Notes: generated by a model from the letters alone, not told the origin. Positions 35,200-46,774 are shown, numbered from the stretch's first letter. The stretch is 64,000 nucleotides of DNA from Isoperla grammatica (GCA_945910005.1 OX246739.1:7160001-7224000); one strand, 5' to 3'. Numbers and translations: made by a program.

Positions 35200-36825
35200 A
35201 ATAAATATAATTTAATATTCTTATTTGTTTCTATAAACGGTCTTAACCCAAAAGTTACATATAATTAGGACGTTGTCCGTGAAAACCTACACTTACAATA
35301 TGTTATATAATATGCGCAATTGTTCTAGCAGTGCAACCCAGCTAAGCGGCCTGCTTAGCTGACAATCTCCAGCCCGGCCAACACTCGGCTGACTCACTGT
35401 ACAACCACGACCTCCCAGATAAGCTAGACACCGACTTTTGTACGAGGTAAGTTTCTATTTCAACCAGGGTGGCTAGTCTCTCAATCAAAACCTTTTGAAG
35501 TTTACGTGTTCGTCACAATTAGCTCGAAAAGTGTGAAAATTTAAGACTTTTTAGTTCATATCTTCAAAATATTCAATATCAAATCTTTCGAATGATGACG
35601 GAGCTAGAAAAAGAATAAACACAGTAGTACGTTTGGATAAAATTAGACTATTATGCCGATAATATTGAACCTACGTAATTTTACTGAAACTAACTAATAT
35701 CTGGAATTACTGCACAGTATTGAAATGTAAATAATAAAATTAACATATAATTATGATTTTCATAAGGACTGCTATAACAAAAAATAAAAAATGCTCGGCA
35801 AAAAGTCAACGTTTTTAATCAAGCAGGGTCCATAACGAGCAGAAAGTTTAAAAAGCTATAATGCTGTGCTATCAATAAGTCATAAAATTTTGAGGCGAAA
35901 AGTCAAGATTTAGAAAGATATTTTTTATTGGGAGGGAGTCACGTAGTCAAAAGTAATAAAAATATATCATTTTATTAAACATATGTGGGTGCACACAACA
36001 CTTACAAATCGATATAGTGAAAATAACTGTGTTTATTTAGTATTACAGTGTTTGTTAATTTTATATGTTTGCGTTGTTGATAATAGTAATCTAAGAAGTA
36101 ATGAGTAGTTTGGTCGTAAGTAATATAATGGAATGCACTATTGATTATTATGTGTTTGTGTGCTATGTGTCACTCACTCATTGTTTCTTCTCAAGGCTGC
36201 TGGCTATGTTGCTTGCATGCCTGAAGAGTAGCTAGATGTATCAGGCGCGCAGAAGTTGCACAGAGCGTCTGCCTCTAGGTCCACGTTGAACTAAACTGAT
36301 CAATAAAATTCAATTTAAATCTCTAAAATTGATTTAAAATTTACTCCAAATAAAATAAAATGAAACAATCGATTGAAATGATTTTCATTGTTGATTTCAC
36401 TCTTTAAATATTACAAGCTTTCTCATTTTCTCTTATTAAGTGTCTCTGAATAAATGTTGTTACATTTAAAAAAAAAATTAATGTGCTAAGTAAAATATAA
36501 TTCCTGTGAACGTCTTATAATGAAAATGTAAACATGAACAATTGAACAAAGTATACTTCTTAGTTCTTAGTATTTATTTTGCAATTTAATACACATTTTT
36601 ACATAGTATGGGATACAGTTGCAGAGAACTTCCAATAGAAGTAGAGTATAGTTGTGCATTCGAAGCTCTCTACATAATTGCAGCAAATTAAAATAAATAA
36701 GTAAATAAGTATATTAGGTGAGAATGTACAAGAATAATAATAAGACATTAAACATTGTTTAAATCTAACCTACAAAGAGAACGTGAAAGAAAGTGAAGAA
36801 TAACATAATTATTTCCTGTAACCTC

Positions 36826-36890
36826 TATAACCTAACAGAGCAGTAACCTTACCTAACAGAGCAGTAACCTACAACCTAACAGAGCAGTAA
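36826..36890. repeat. Three copies of ~22-bp CCTAACAGAGCAGTAA unit
   Basis: CCTAACAGAGCAGTAA occurs three times in a row with 4-8-bp variable linkers. A small tandem repeat with no further structure. Confidence 0.6.
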
Positions 36891-38359
36891 TTTATGTACT
36901 TGGGTAGTAGAAAATATGGTTTTAGGAATTTCAAGAATTCTATGTGATTAACCCCCTTTTATGCCTAGTATCGTGTTTATTACCTCATCAGATGTGCCTA
37001 ATAAAATGATATTAGGTATTTTTTAAATTGGAATTTAGTTTCTGATATTTTTATTATTGTTGGAAGAGAGTTGTATATTTTGGGTCCGAGATAACGAATA
37101 TGTTTTTGGAGCAATGTTCTCGAAACTAGTGGAAGTAACAGGATATTCTAAATTAGTTATGCTTAACCAGTGTGCAACGGAGGAGCATGGTGTGCCGCAG
37201 AAATTTGCAAATTTAATCTTTATTTTAAATCAATTTATTGTTTTGTAACTCTCGATCTATCAAACTGTCGCTGAATTAATACGACTATCACAAGCAATAA
37301 ACGATTCATTTTCTTGGATAATGAGCATCGTGTGTCATTGTCGGCAATCAGGCTCAGGATTGAAGAGATACGTCCACAAGGCCAGGCTCAAGTTTCTCAC
37401 TGATAAAAATAATTTTACAAATTTAGTATGTTTATTGTTTTTACCATTTACAACTCAATAAAAAATTATAAACTTAACTTCAATTTGAGTACCTATCAAT
37501 TTTTCTCTAATCTCACTCGATTGTTGCAAGATATCAGCTAATAATAACAGAAAGCTTATATTTATTTTAGCTGATTCCAAGTGAACCTATATTCATATTT
37601 CATAGGTATCACTCAAAATTTAAAACATTTGTACATATAAAGGTAAGTTTACATTTTTCTGTGCACAATGACGACTTACAATTTGCTCTTCAACACCTTG
37701 TTTTTAATTAATTAATTATGGTTGTGCAGCTGTTAAAACAGCTGAGATGACTACAATTTCGCCCTACTGCTAGACTCATTGTGTCATAAATCCCCCCCCC
37801 CCCCCCCCCCCCACATACATTCATCCTTACCCATAATGGTTGAAAATATTGCAATATGTAAAATTGTATTGACATAAAAAGCAATTTAATGCAACAAATA
37901 TGCTTCCAATTATTTAATCAATTCATAAGTTATTTGTCTCCGATTAACACACCATAATCCACCCCTGAAATTTTAGTATAGAGGGCATGATGGCAAGATA
38001 AATTAATTTTAGAAAAGAACATTGAGCACTGAAGATTGTGAATACAAATTTCAGTGACGTACGTGGTTTTTATTTTAATGAAAAATATCTACTAAAAAAT
38101 ATACAAGTACAAGACCGCTTCGCGGCCTTGGCCGCTACACGGCGCGTGGGTCGGTCCCTTCATAACCTGGCCACTTTTTTTACGCGGTCCCTGCTAGTCA
38201 AAAATTCGTAAAAATTGGTTCACAAATGTCCGAGTTGTGCTCTATCAGACGTTTATGCCTGTTCATTTTCTACTTATCTTCATTATTCTCGTTGCACATC
38301 ATGGTTTAACATAGTTGTTATGAAATAATTCTACACAACACTACAACTTTACGCCGCTT

Positions 38360-38818
38360 TCTACTCCCGAGTCCAACAAAACAGGGCTATTTATGTTTAA
38401 CTATCATCGCGATTAGCCTTGCTGTAAACATATTCGTTTGTACTCTGAATAACGAAAATAGAAAGTAACCTACTTGCAAACGACCATAAGCAAACCAAAT
38501 TTCGTTTTGATCAGATTAATAATAGTGATTACCCCCTCCCCCCCCCCCCTCCCCAACACAAAATATAAAAAATGGCATTGGGGAACTTTTTTATAGTGTG
38601 AGCGTGTTTACCGCTAAATTTACAGTTTAGTTCAATAAAACGGTAATAACAAAATTTTGACTTTACACCCCAATATGGACGCCCCCTTTTCGAATTTACT
38701 TTGCGTACTCGAGTTGAACTGCCACTGGTTTACCCACGTGCCGAGTTTCAACAAAATCCAACAAAAGCAGTTAATTTTGGGTATTTGTAATGTCATCGCG
38801 ATTAGCCTTGCTGTACAC
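38360..38818. repeat. Direct repeat with ATCGCGATTAGCCTTGCTGT
   Basis: The segment around CATCGCGATTAGCCTTGCTG occurs at ~38402-38430 and ~38789-38817, with weaker similarity extending ~50 bp upstream (GAGT-CAACAAAA). The spacing is ~387 bp. Origin unknown. Confidence 0.55.
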
Positions 38819-39283
38819 AAGGGTGTAGAATTTGTAGATTTAGGTTACGGGAATAGACGGTACACTGGCACGTCAACAGGCATACCGAATGTATGGCTTG
38901 ACGCACACACACACGTAATCTATAGAAAATGATTTGTATTGGTTACCATCAAATGTATGACACATAATTTTGTGTGTATATTACCCATCCTTGTAACATC
39001 AACATAATGTACGCGTGGTTAAACATCACTAACAAGGTTGCATTAATTCAATCAACTTTCGTGTGTGGAGCGGGGGGGGCGGGGGGGGGGGGGGAGTCCT
39101 CAAATTGTCAATTGCCTTCCCACCTCGCCGAGAATGAAGAATCAAGAACCAGATATTACCTACATGGTACTTAATTGTGCTTAAAAAATAGCATCTTTAA
39201 AACGTTTTGTTTTTATTGGTAGGAATACAACGCCGACGGACATACTTTCACAACCCACTTCGCGTATTAAACGATTATATAGC

Positions 39284-39384
39284 AACGGAGACAAAGGATT
39301 GAACTCGCGTCCCGTAATGAATTTTCAAATTCTCAAGGAAGGCCACGAAATTACAAACCACTCAAATACGGCCAATATACAATT
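39284..39384 (-). mobile_element. tRNA-like SINE head
   Basis: On the minus strand, TTTGAGTGGTTTGTAATTTCG resembles a box A region, and GAGTTCAATCC a box B, ~55 nt apart. This spacing is that of a class-II (Leu/Ser-like) tRNA. Stem pairing is poor, so a tRNA-derived repeat is more likely than a working tRNA gene. Confidence 0.35.
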
Positions 39385-39589
39385 ATGTCATTAGCTATTG
39401 CAACTGACAAATTAAATTTAAAAAAATAACATTGACAATGAAGATTGTGAATCCAAATTGCAGTGAGGTATTTATTTTATGGTTTAATAGAAAATATCTA
39501 TTCAGGAAATACACACATTAATATTACACTTATTAATCTTCACGCTTTCATCTCGCTCGCTAAAAACAGTGCAGGCAGTGTATAACGTT

Positions 39590-39966
39590 TACGGGAATGG
39601 GTATTATAACCGCTCAAAATAAATGTTTTTTATTTTATCATGAGAACGCTTCCAAATATTGAAAACGTGATTCTTGTCCTGCGTTTGGTTTTGTATCAGC
39701 TACACAGTGGGTTTAAAAAAGTTAAAAATTAAACAACATATTTTTACGACCGTTTTTTTACTTCTTTGGTTATTAATTATTTAATTATAAATAAAATAGC
39801 AATCATAAGATAACAAAACTCTGAACGTTTTTAAATCCAATGTTTAGCTGATACAAAACCAAAGACGGGATCAGAATCACTTTTTCAATATTTGGAAGCG
39901 ATTCTCATGATGGTGATGATACAATAAAAACCATTAATTTTGGGCGGTTTTAATACCCATACGTAA
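39590..39966. mobile_element. Foldback element with ~130-bp inverted arms
   Basis: The arms 39590-39720 and 39835-39966 are inverted copies with ~85-90% identity by eye. Shared blocks are ATGGGTATTA, CATGAGAA-CGCTTCCAAATA and TTTGGTTTTGTATCAGCTA. The ~115-bp middle is AT-rich. No coding capacity and no clear target duplication. Confidence 0.7.
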
Positions 39967-41220
39967 TAATATGAGTTTCACTGTCCAAAAAATATATTTT
40001 ATTATTTTTTAACAATGACCCCCTTCAAGATTTACTATTTACAAACCTCTTTAAATAGATACGTAGAACAAATTATCGTGAGACTGGAATTACCTTAAGT
40101 TTATCAGATTTGATCAAAACTGCAGGATAAACGGTAAAGATATATAATGTTAACAAAAAAAGTGTTATGACACAAATTATGTTGCACAAATCACAGAAAT
40201 ATAAACTTTCCGGTTACAAATACATTCTCGAGATTTCTGGTATTAGTATGGACAGCCTGCGAAAGCTAAAATCTCGCCGGCAAAAAATTTGGGCTTTGCC
40301 TATAAACAGTAAACTGCCTGCGCACAAGGATTTTCTGACTTTTAGGAGACAGCGCACCTCGGGTGGAATGCTGGCAACACCCTACATAGCATAGTCTAAT
40401 GTCAATGCCATTCAATAAGAATCACTTTTGATAGGGCATTGCATGCCCTATTCTCCATTAACTTTTTACAAAAATTATGAGGTTATTATCATAGTTCCCC
40501 AATAACTGATGTTTGATTGATTCTGTTTCAGGTTATTGGAAATGTTGATCTTGGAAGAACGCATCGCTTCACTTGCTATTGTCAAGACAGAAGCATGCCC
40601 CAGAGTCTTTCCCTTCTGGTCCCTGGATATCAATACCCTCACCTTCAGCACCAATCACATGCCGAAGACTTTTGATGACAAGTAGAGTTCGTCTGTAACT
40701 TGTAAAGCCACAAACAAGTGGGCCTACATGCTACCACTCACGCACACTCACTCACCCTCACTTACACATATAAACACAAGCACTCACTACGTTCTATCAA
40801 CCCTATTTTATTAGAATGTGATTTTATGTGTAAATACTGATTATAATATCTCTTCGCCGTTTGTCCTTGTTGTGGTAAATAATAAAATATTATTATTATT
40901 GTTATTATTTTTAGGTAAAGAAAAGTATTGTAGATTGTGTACTTGTAAAGTTGAATAATATACATTTTGATTGATACATTGCATTTTATATTGTTCACAA
41001 ACTTTTCCATTGCATTCTCCCTAAACTTCCAAATTCCATCTCAATAAAACAATGAAACTATTATTAGGTACTGTGGTCTGTGCATATTGGTTGCAGACGA
41101 CTTCTTCGTCTCTCCTACATCCCTAATAAATCGATCGCTGGATGTACTAAGTCACACCATGGAGTTATATTGGAGGAGGAGATCTAGCTCTAATGGGAGG
41201 GGCCGTCCACGATTGTTGTT

Positions 41221-41251
41221 CCGGAAATGGCCGCCATATTTGTTGTTTACG
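41221..41251 (+). promoter_or_regulatory. ETS/YY1-like core promoter of the 41.2-43.9 kb gene
   Basis: CCGGAAATGG (ETS-type GGAA core) runs directly into ATGGCCGCCAT, a palindrome containing YY1-like CCAT sites, and then GCCATATTTGTTGTTTACG. It lies ~110 nt before a likely 5' UTR exon donor (GTTAG|GTAAGTAG at 41362/41363) in locally GC-rich DNA. The last 19 bp recur, inverted, at 46601-46619. Role inferred from motif and position. Confidence 0.45.
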
Positions 41252-42759
41252 AATTGTGAAGAAACTTCAGAAGGCCGCATAGGCCTATATGCTGTGCGCT
41301 ACACAGGCTTACTACATTTGTGAAGTAGTTTACACCAAGACTGACAATAAGAAACTCGTTAGGTAAGTAGATTGAATGGTTATTTAACTACTAGGCCTAA
41401 TTACCTAGTACTTAATTTAGGTTGTCTAGAAGAAAAGCAGTCGTAGTGGGCTATGGAGTAGGCGAGGGCCTATTGTCATGGGCTAGGCCTACTAGCCCTA
41501 GACCCGTACAGCCTAGCCCAGGTATTTTACCGGTACGGCGTAGGCCTAGGTACCAGTGAAATATGAAGTTGAATCACAACATTGTAATTAAACCCTGGCT
41601 AGTCCTGAGAATTGGTAAGGTCACAGCTATGTAGAAAATATTGGCAATTGGTCACGTACCATCAACTAGGCCTAGGGCCTAGGGCCGAGGCCCCTAGCAC
41701 TCACCTATCCTAGTCTAGGCCTACGCTTTGATCTAGGCCAATATCTTGAAAATATTGATATGTGGTAAATGAACTCAAGCCAACAGCATCAATCATACAT
41801 CCAATCTGGGCTAGGCCTAAGAGTAGACAAGGTTAAGATAGACAACAGCATTCACTATCACTATCCATGCATCCAACTTGGATAAGCCTAGGTCCTATAC
41901 ACTTAGCTCATCTTGATATTATTGTAACATGGTGTGTGACAACTCTTTGTATACAACATTTATTTATACACAACACCACATGTCAAATAGCCTATAGGCC
42001 TAGTAGGCCTGCCAATTATGCATTCAACATGGTTTAGGCTAGGCCTAGGCTAGTTTGCACAACATTGCTAGATAATGCACATAGGCTAATGTAATCAACT
42101 GTTTAGGGTCTAGCAGCAAGGCCATCGCTACCCTCTGTAGCAATGGTCTCGGCAGTAGGCCCTACCTACTTCTTTTGACAGAATACTCAAGCTAAGACTG
42201 GACCTATTCTTGTAATTTATAACCTCATGATCCGTCATACACTATAGGGTATTAGTTCGGTCAATGTTGCAAGACTTGCAAAGTACATTTGCCTGTATTA
42301 TGTAACATGTTTGAACTGATGTTCTCGATTGCCATAGTTCCATAACTAGGAAAAGGTTTTCTGGCCTAGGCATACTAAGCACTAGGTAATGTTCTCAAGT
42401 AGCAATCACAACATGCTGGGTACAACATTGCTAGATACAATTTCCATGTTCATGTAGTAGCCATGGCTATGCATTGTAATTTAACTTGAGATGATCAACA
42501 AGTTATAATAGTTCTGTGCATGGACATTAATGGATTGTGAGAGGTAGCCTCCTCTAATAAATAGTCACTTCTTAGGCCACACACATTTTTACATTGTACA
42601 GTAATAAAGGTTTTTGTTGTAGATTGCTTAATCAATAGATACAGTAATATTTTCAGATTATAGATACCAATAGTTCAACTAGGCCTTAAACTTGTTGATA
42701 GGTCAATGATAAGGTCCAAACAATAATATATATGTATTTATATTTCAGCCAACTCAGAC

Positions 42760-43815
42760 ATGGAATTGGAAATAAAAAATATTTTATTGGAAGTTACATC
42801 TCTTCACTTCAAAGTAGCTGTAGCTGCTTCTGTAGATTCATCACAAGCTCTGGATGATTGGTGTGTTCAGGCAACATCTCTACTAAAATGCAAGAATATA
42901 GAAGACTTCTGGTCTACATGCCACAAGTTCCGCTTAAAAGATGAATTTTTACAGCCGGTCAAAAGATTCACTTCAACACTGATGGTAAGTTATTTTCAGT
43001 ACAAAACTTACAGTACGGTAGGTAGCCAAATCACACTAAGTGATTAGGCCTACTTTTTTATAATAAGAGAGATCAATCTTCCATCAGATTCAGAACTAGT
43101 ATGATCTTTGGTTGGTAGCCAGAGTACACACATAATAACATTTTTGACCTACCATTTAGCTTTATTATTAGGCCTTTAATAATATAGGCCTAATAATAAT
43201 AAATTCCATTTTATTCTCACACATACAAGAATACATATAATTACATACAGTAGTATTATTTATTTATTTATTTATATATTTATTTATTTAGGTATTTATT
43301 TATTTATTTAACCCCCAGGCCTGGTTCAGCTCCAACCATCCTTAACCAGCCAGAGGTTGATGACCACTACCAGGCCGAACTCCCAGTGAATCAACATCCT
43401 GGTGAATTAATGATTATACCTACAGAGGAACCATTCACTACTCAGGGTAAGTCATAGATATTAAAATAGTGCAAGTTTTACTCAAATCAAATTGTTTTAT
43501 TCAGTACATGATACAGAATTGTAGCATACTCAATGATTGTAGGGCCTATATTGACTAAATTATCATTTATCAGTAACCAACAACACAAAAATTTATTTTT
43601 CTATATACCTAGTAAAAAATTTATATGTACGGTACATTAAATGTAGGTACCCATGCTTTAAGTAATTCATTTTTAATTAAAATCCATCTTATTCATCTAA
43701 AGTTGTAATTGTAATCATGTTCTTTTTTTTAGGAACCATGACTGCTGTGGATCGGGGTGATCCACTGACTGAGCTAGGAATAATTTCCTCAAAAACCGAA
43801 ACAAAGAGCTGCTAG
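42760..43815 (+). CDS. Unrecognised small protein gene, 3 coding exons, frameshifted 3' end
   Basis: The first coding exon, 42760-42984, follows a good acceptor (TATATTTCAG at 42748) and encodes 75 aa from MELEIKNILLEVTSLHFKV to FTSTLM, ending at GTAAGT. The next probable exon is 43350-43446 (PEVDDHYQAELPVNQ... EEPFTTQ), then GTAAGT. The third is 43733 onward after a long T-tract acceptor. In frame it ends at TAG 43815, giving 134 aa. One base out of frame, the same exon reads NRNKELLADVQKRQEENND and on to TAG 43880, which looks like a real coiled coil. So either a 1-base indel has truncated the gene or the sequence has an error. The acceptor at 43349 is also weak: reading further upstream is open in another phase (PGSAPTILNQ). 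A non-coding first exon probably ends at 41362. I do not recognise the family. The leading region could be a helical protein-binding domain. Confidence 0.5.
43257..43314. repeat. (TTTA)n microsatellite
   Basis: ATTTATTTATTT tetranucleotide array with two interruptions, lying just before the second coding exon of the unrecognised gene. Confidence 0.7.
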
Positions 43816-44587
43816 CAGACGTACAAAAACGTCAAGAAGAAAACAATGACCTGACTAAAATAATTAACGAAAACTGTTAGAAAGCACACCAGATGTCAGA
43901 CAATTTGGTTCACTTTTATACTAGCCTTGTTTCATATGAATTATTTCAGACTTTAGTTTCATATGTAGCCCCATTAATGGCCAATTTTCATTCAGTCAAG
44001 ATTAAAGACCAGATAATGATCATTTCAACCAAACTTCGTCTCAGCTTATTAAATAAAGTCATAGCATTTTGGTATATTATATGTCATATTATATTACATA
44101 CATAATTTAATCTTTATATAAGGCCTATCACTCAGCATTTTCTCATGACGGAGTAGATTCCCCCGAATCGGAATCGCTGTCTAGTGTTAGAGCAAAATAT
44201 ACTGCAGTGGGTACTATTTTCTTTATTTTTGCTTCAAATAACTTTGTTTTTTCTATGGTTTCCTTCAATTGGTGTCGGCTCTACATAAACGAGTGGCTCG
44301 TTTACATTTATTGATGCCACCTACATGGTGTGTATGTCTAGCAAAGTTGTATTTCTTCAGCTTTCTTACATTCTACCTGTAACATAAGAATAGGTTAGAG
44401 ATCTACCTAGATACATTTTTTAACTATTAAATTTTGCAAATATTTAAAATAAACATGAACTTAAATATGAGCTCATATTTTATTGATTGGAGTAAACCTG
44501 ATCCTGTCATTTTGCACAAACTCGTCTAAATCCGACATATTGTGAACTACATTGATATAGAATTTTTTGTTAGCCTGTGCTGTTGAC

Positions 44588-44760
44588 ATTCAATCAATCA
44601 ATCAATTTTTATTCAATAATTCCACATGATACATAACAGAATGGTTATTGGACGATTTGTACATTAATATTAATATCTACGGACAGAAGTTATGTCTTGA
44701 GAGTCCGTAGACAAATATCTGGTGTGCGGATTATTGAATACTGTGAGTTATATAACTAAG
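44588..44760 (-). mobile_element. LINE 3' end with (ATTG)n tail
   Basis: On the minus strand the sequence ends TTGAATAAAAATTGATTGATTGATTG, written here in two parts: TTGAATAAAAA and then (TTGA)n. A short tetranucleotide tail after AATAAA is typical of CR1/Jockey/I-type LINE 3' ends. The ~150 bp before it (to ~44760) would be the 3' UTR. No coding part remains. Confidence 0.45.
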
Positions 44761-45516
44761 TGGTAACTTAAATGTAAACTATAAAACTATTATAATATAA
44801 TATTTTATATCTAGTAACGATTACGAATAGGATGAGGTTTCATGACGAGACGATGTTGGGGACGGTTTATTATTGTTTTTTACCGGAAGTGTCTGTATTT
44901 ATTATTTATATATTCAGCCATTATTAAGAATGTTATCTTATTAGAGGATTAAAATAATATGATTATGTAGTATGAATGCGGTTGTTAATGCTTTCTAGGT
45001 TGTAGGGTAACAATGTCTTCAATTTCTTGAATTGTTTTTTCTGACAACCATAAGATTATCATTTTCGTGAATGTCGATTTTGACTTTTTTCGGTGATTGC
45101 CGCTGGAAGCAGCGTGTACAATCATTGTACAATCATTGGGCTAACTAACAAACTCAATGGTACAATCCTAGTTTACAACGTAAATGTAGCCTTCTATTCC
45201 TTCCAAACCTTCTATCAAAAATTGTATGCGATCTAGGTTTGAAGCTTTAAAAACCAGCCTACAGCTTGAGAATGATTAATCAACGGTTTATATCGTAAAC
45301 GAGTTATATGATCACTTAGTGCTGCTATCCTATCACTGACCTGGCTGGTGTGCACACTAAAACTAGGAAGCACATTTAGCCCAGGTCTGATAAAGCTAAA
45401 GGCAGAGCAAACGTTTACATTCTGTATGCGTGTTATTTCCCATAAAGAAAACAAATCCTTACACAACAATTATTGTTACCTGGCAACAACCCTAGGTGTA
45501 GGGGAACTACAATTCT

Positions 45517-45963
45517 TGGGCTGCGTACCAACTTTGACTGCGTTCACTGTGGCTGTGACTGGTGGTGGGGGTAACCCAGTCAACGCAGTGAACGCAGCAG
45601 CTGGTACGGGCTGCAGTCACAGTCACAGCGAAAGCAGACAACAGCAGAAATTGTCATTCATAAAAGCAACATTTGCCATCTGCTAATTAACCTTACAACA
45701 TTACATTCATAATTTAACTCTTACGGGACTTCTAAGTTGAGATTGTATGGTGTTGTGATGTCACTTACTATTTAAACCATATAATATTGTATATAAATTC
45801 ATAATTCGCAGTAAAATTATTAGCTACGCCCCCCTTGACTGCGATAGCTGGATCTTTTCGACCCAGTCATCGTAGTGACTGGAGGGGTAACTGCGAGGTA
45901 AACTGCGAATCAAGTTGGTACGGATCTCAGTCACTGCCAGTCATAGCTTTGGTACGCAGCCCA
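45517..45963. mobile_element. DNA transposon/MITE, termini TGGGCTGCGTACCAA
   Basis: Perfect 15-bp inverted termini bound 447 bp. Subterminal DNA contains several inverted copies of CAACGCAGTGAACGCAG / CTGCGTTCACTG and CAGTCAC motifs, in both arms. The target duplication is not clear. It resembles the element at 25863-26224 in terminus and size. No transposase frame. Confidence 0.7.
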
Positions 45964-46007
45964 GATTGTAGCCCTATTTTTTATGCTTTTTACAGATACG
46001 CCTAGCC

Positions 46008-46066
46008 TAGGCCTAGGTTAGGTAGGCCTAGGCCTAGGGCCTGGTATAATTTCTATGGCTTAGGAG
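46008..46066. repeat. TAGGCCTA patch near the SWIM-type locus
   Basis: Dense CCTAGGCCTAGG motifs immediately downstream (in transcript direction) of the donor of the minus-strand SWIM-like exon. Same motif as in the other first-intron patches. Confidence 0.55.
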
Positions 46067-46113
46067 GCCTAAACTAAACCTATTCATTTATCACTATATT
46101 ACAATATTTCTTA

Positions 46114-46236
46114 CCCTGCCATGCATGTGCAATGAGCAGCACATATGCAGCCATCCGTTTCTTTATCCAGAACCCATATTTCCCGGGGCTTGTCGTTCAG
46201 CCTTCGGCCCGGCGTCACTTTGCACTTGAGGAAACA
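46114..46236 (-). CDS. SWIM-like zinc-finger exon (partial or orphan)
   Basis: On the minus strand an acceptor (TTTGTTTCCTCAAG) opens an exon with one uninterrupted frame: CKVTPGRRLNDKPREIWVLD, then KETDGCICAAHCTCMAG, and a donor GG|GTAAGAAAT. The CxC/HCxC spacing inside an AHC(T)CMAG block is the core of the SWIM-like zinc finger seen in many invertebrate proteins, often beside a YqaJ exonuclease domain. In that family the next residues usually hold a CSH motif; I could not find the exon encoding it in the following 2 kb. It may be a gene with a distant next exon or a decayed copy of a mobile YqaJ/SWIM gene. The exon is in phase 0 at the start and phase 2 at the end. Confidence 0.5.
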
Positions 46237-46600
46237 AAATCAAGAATGGGATAGGCCCTAAGCCTTCGATTGGGTGGTAACACACTTCACGCACTAGACC
46301 ACACTTGAAGTAGGCTAGTTGTACGCGTGTCTAATGACTTGTATGCTTTCATACTGTCTTTGGTATGTACGCATTTACTTCATTTACCAAATAATTGTAA
46401 ATGTAGGCCTACGCATAGCCTATCCGAACTCAGCTGGTGGCCACTTTGATACCTGTGTAGACCAGTTATCTTAGGCAATAGTGTATTAACTATTAACAAT
46501 AACTTAACAGTCTCATATTACTTATAATAAGGACATTTTCCTTTGAAATATGCACGAGAGAAACATGTGAAATGCAGCGGTCACGACGACTGTCGGAGCA

Positions 46601-46619
46601 CGTAAACAACAAATATGGC
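46601..46619 (-). promoter_or_regulatory. 19-bp motif shared with the 41.2-kb promoter
   Basis: GCCATATTTGTTGTTTACG on the minus strand is identical to 41233-41251 on the plus strand. It lies ~365 nt upstream of the SWIM-like exon in the direction of its transcription, in GC-rich DNA (GCGGGGCGTGGTCC nearby). A shared promoter element, or the remnant of a duplicated segment. Confidence 0.4.
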
Positions 46620-46774
46620 CGACTAGCTTTGCGGGGCGTGGTCCAAAATCTCGTACACTGCCCACTACACACCTGCCTATCCAGTACGAAGTACTATTAT
46701 AAATCCATGGTCACACCCACTTTCCACGCCCATCTAGGGTTTCCCGCCACAAGTAACGAGAATTATTTCGGTGC

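Larger units (their letters stand above)
38022..39512. repeat. Diverged ~80-bp direct repeats 1.4 kb apart
   Basis: GAAGATTGTGAAT(A/C)CAAATT, then CAGTGA(C)G and AAAATATCTA, occurs at ~38028-38100 and again, diverged, at ~39436-39505. Could be the decayed ends of one element or two copies of a dispersed repeat. No terminal structure allows a choice. Confidence 0.4.
35212..41200. other. Long intergenic region, no gene recognised
   Basis: About 6 kb of AT-rich DNA. It contains the repeats listed separately, C- and G-runs (37794-37812, 38540-38550, 39070-39092) and short open frames without family signatures, for example at 37057-37248 and 40167-40394. The stretch 36960-37440 has the look of decayed LINE sequence, but no motif proves it. 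Confidence 0.4.
43881..46113. other. Non-coding region between convergent loci
   Basis: No coding exon could be supported. On the minus strand, an acceptor-like TTATGTTACAG at ~44386, a 13-codon frame (VECKKAEEIQLC stop) and AATAAA at ~44314 could form a terminal exon of the SWIM-type locus, but the reading phase does not fit the known exon. The repeats are listed separately. Confidence 0.35.

Noticed and set aside
36826..36890. CRISPR-like spaced repeats
   Set aside because: Three 16-bp repeats with 4-8-bp linkers in an animal genome; a small minisatellite, not a CRISPR array.
37057..37248. 63-codon frame with VRDNEYVFGAMFSKL
   Set aside because: Might be a decayed LINE piece, but no reverse transcriptase or endonuclease motif and no boundary could be found.
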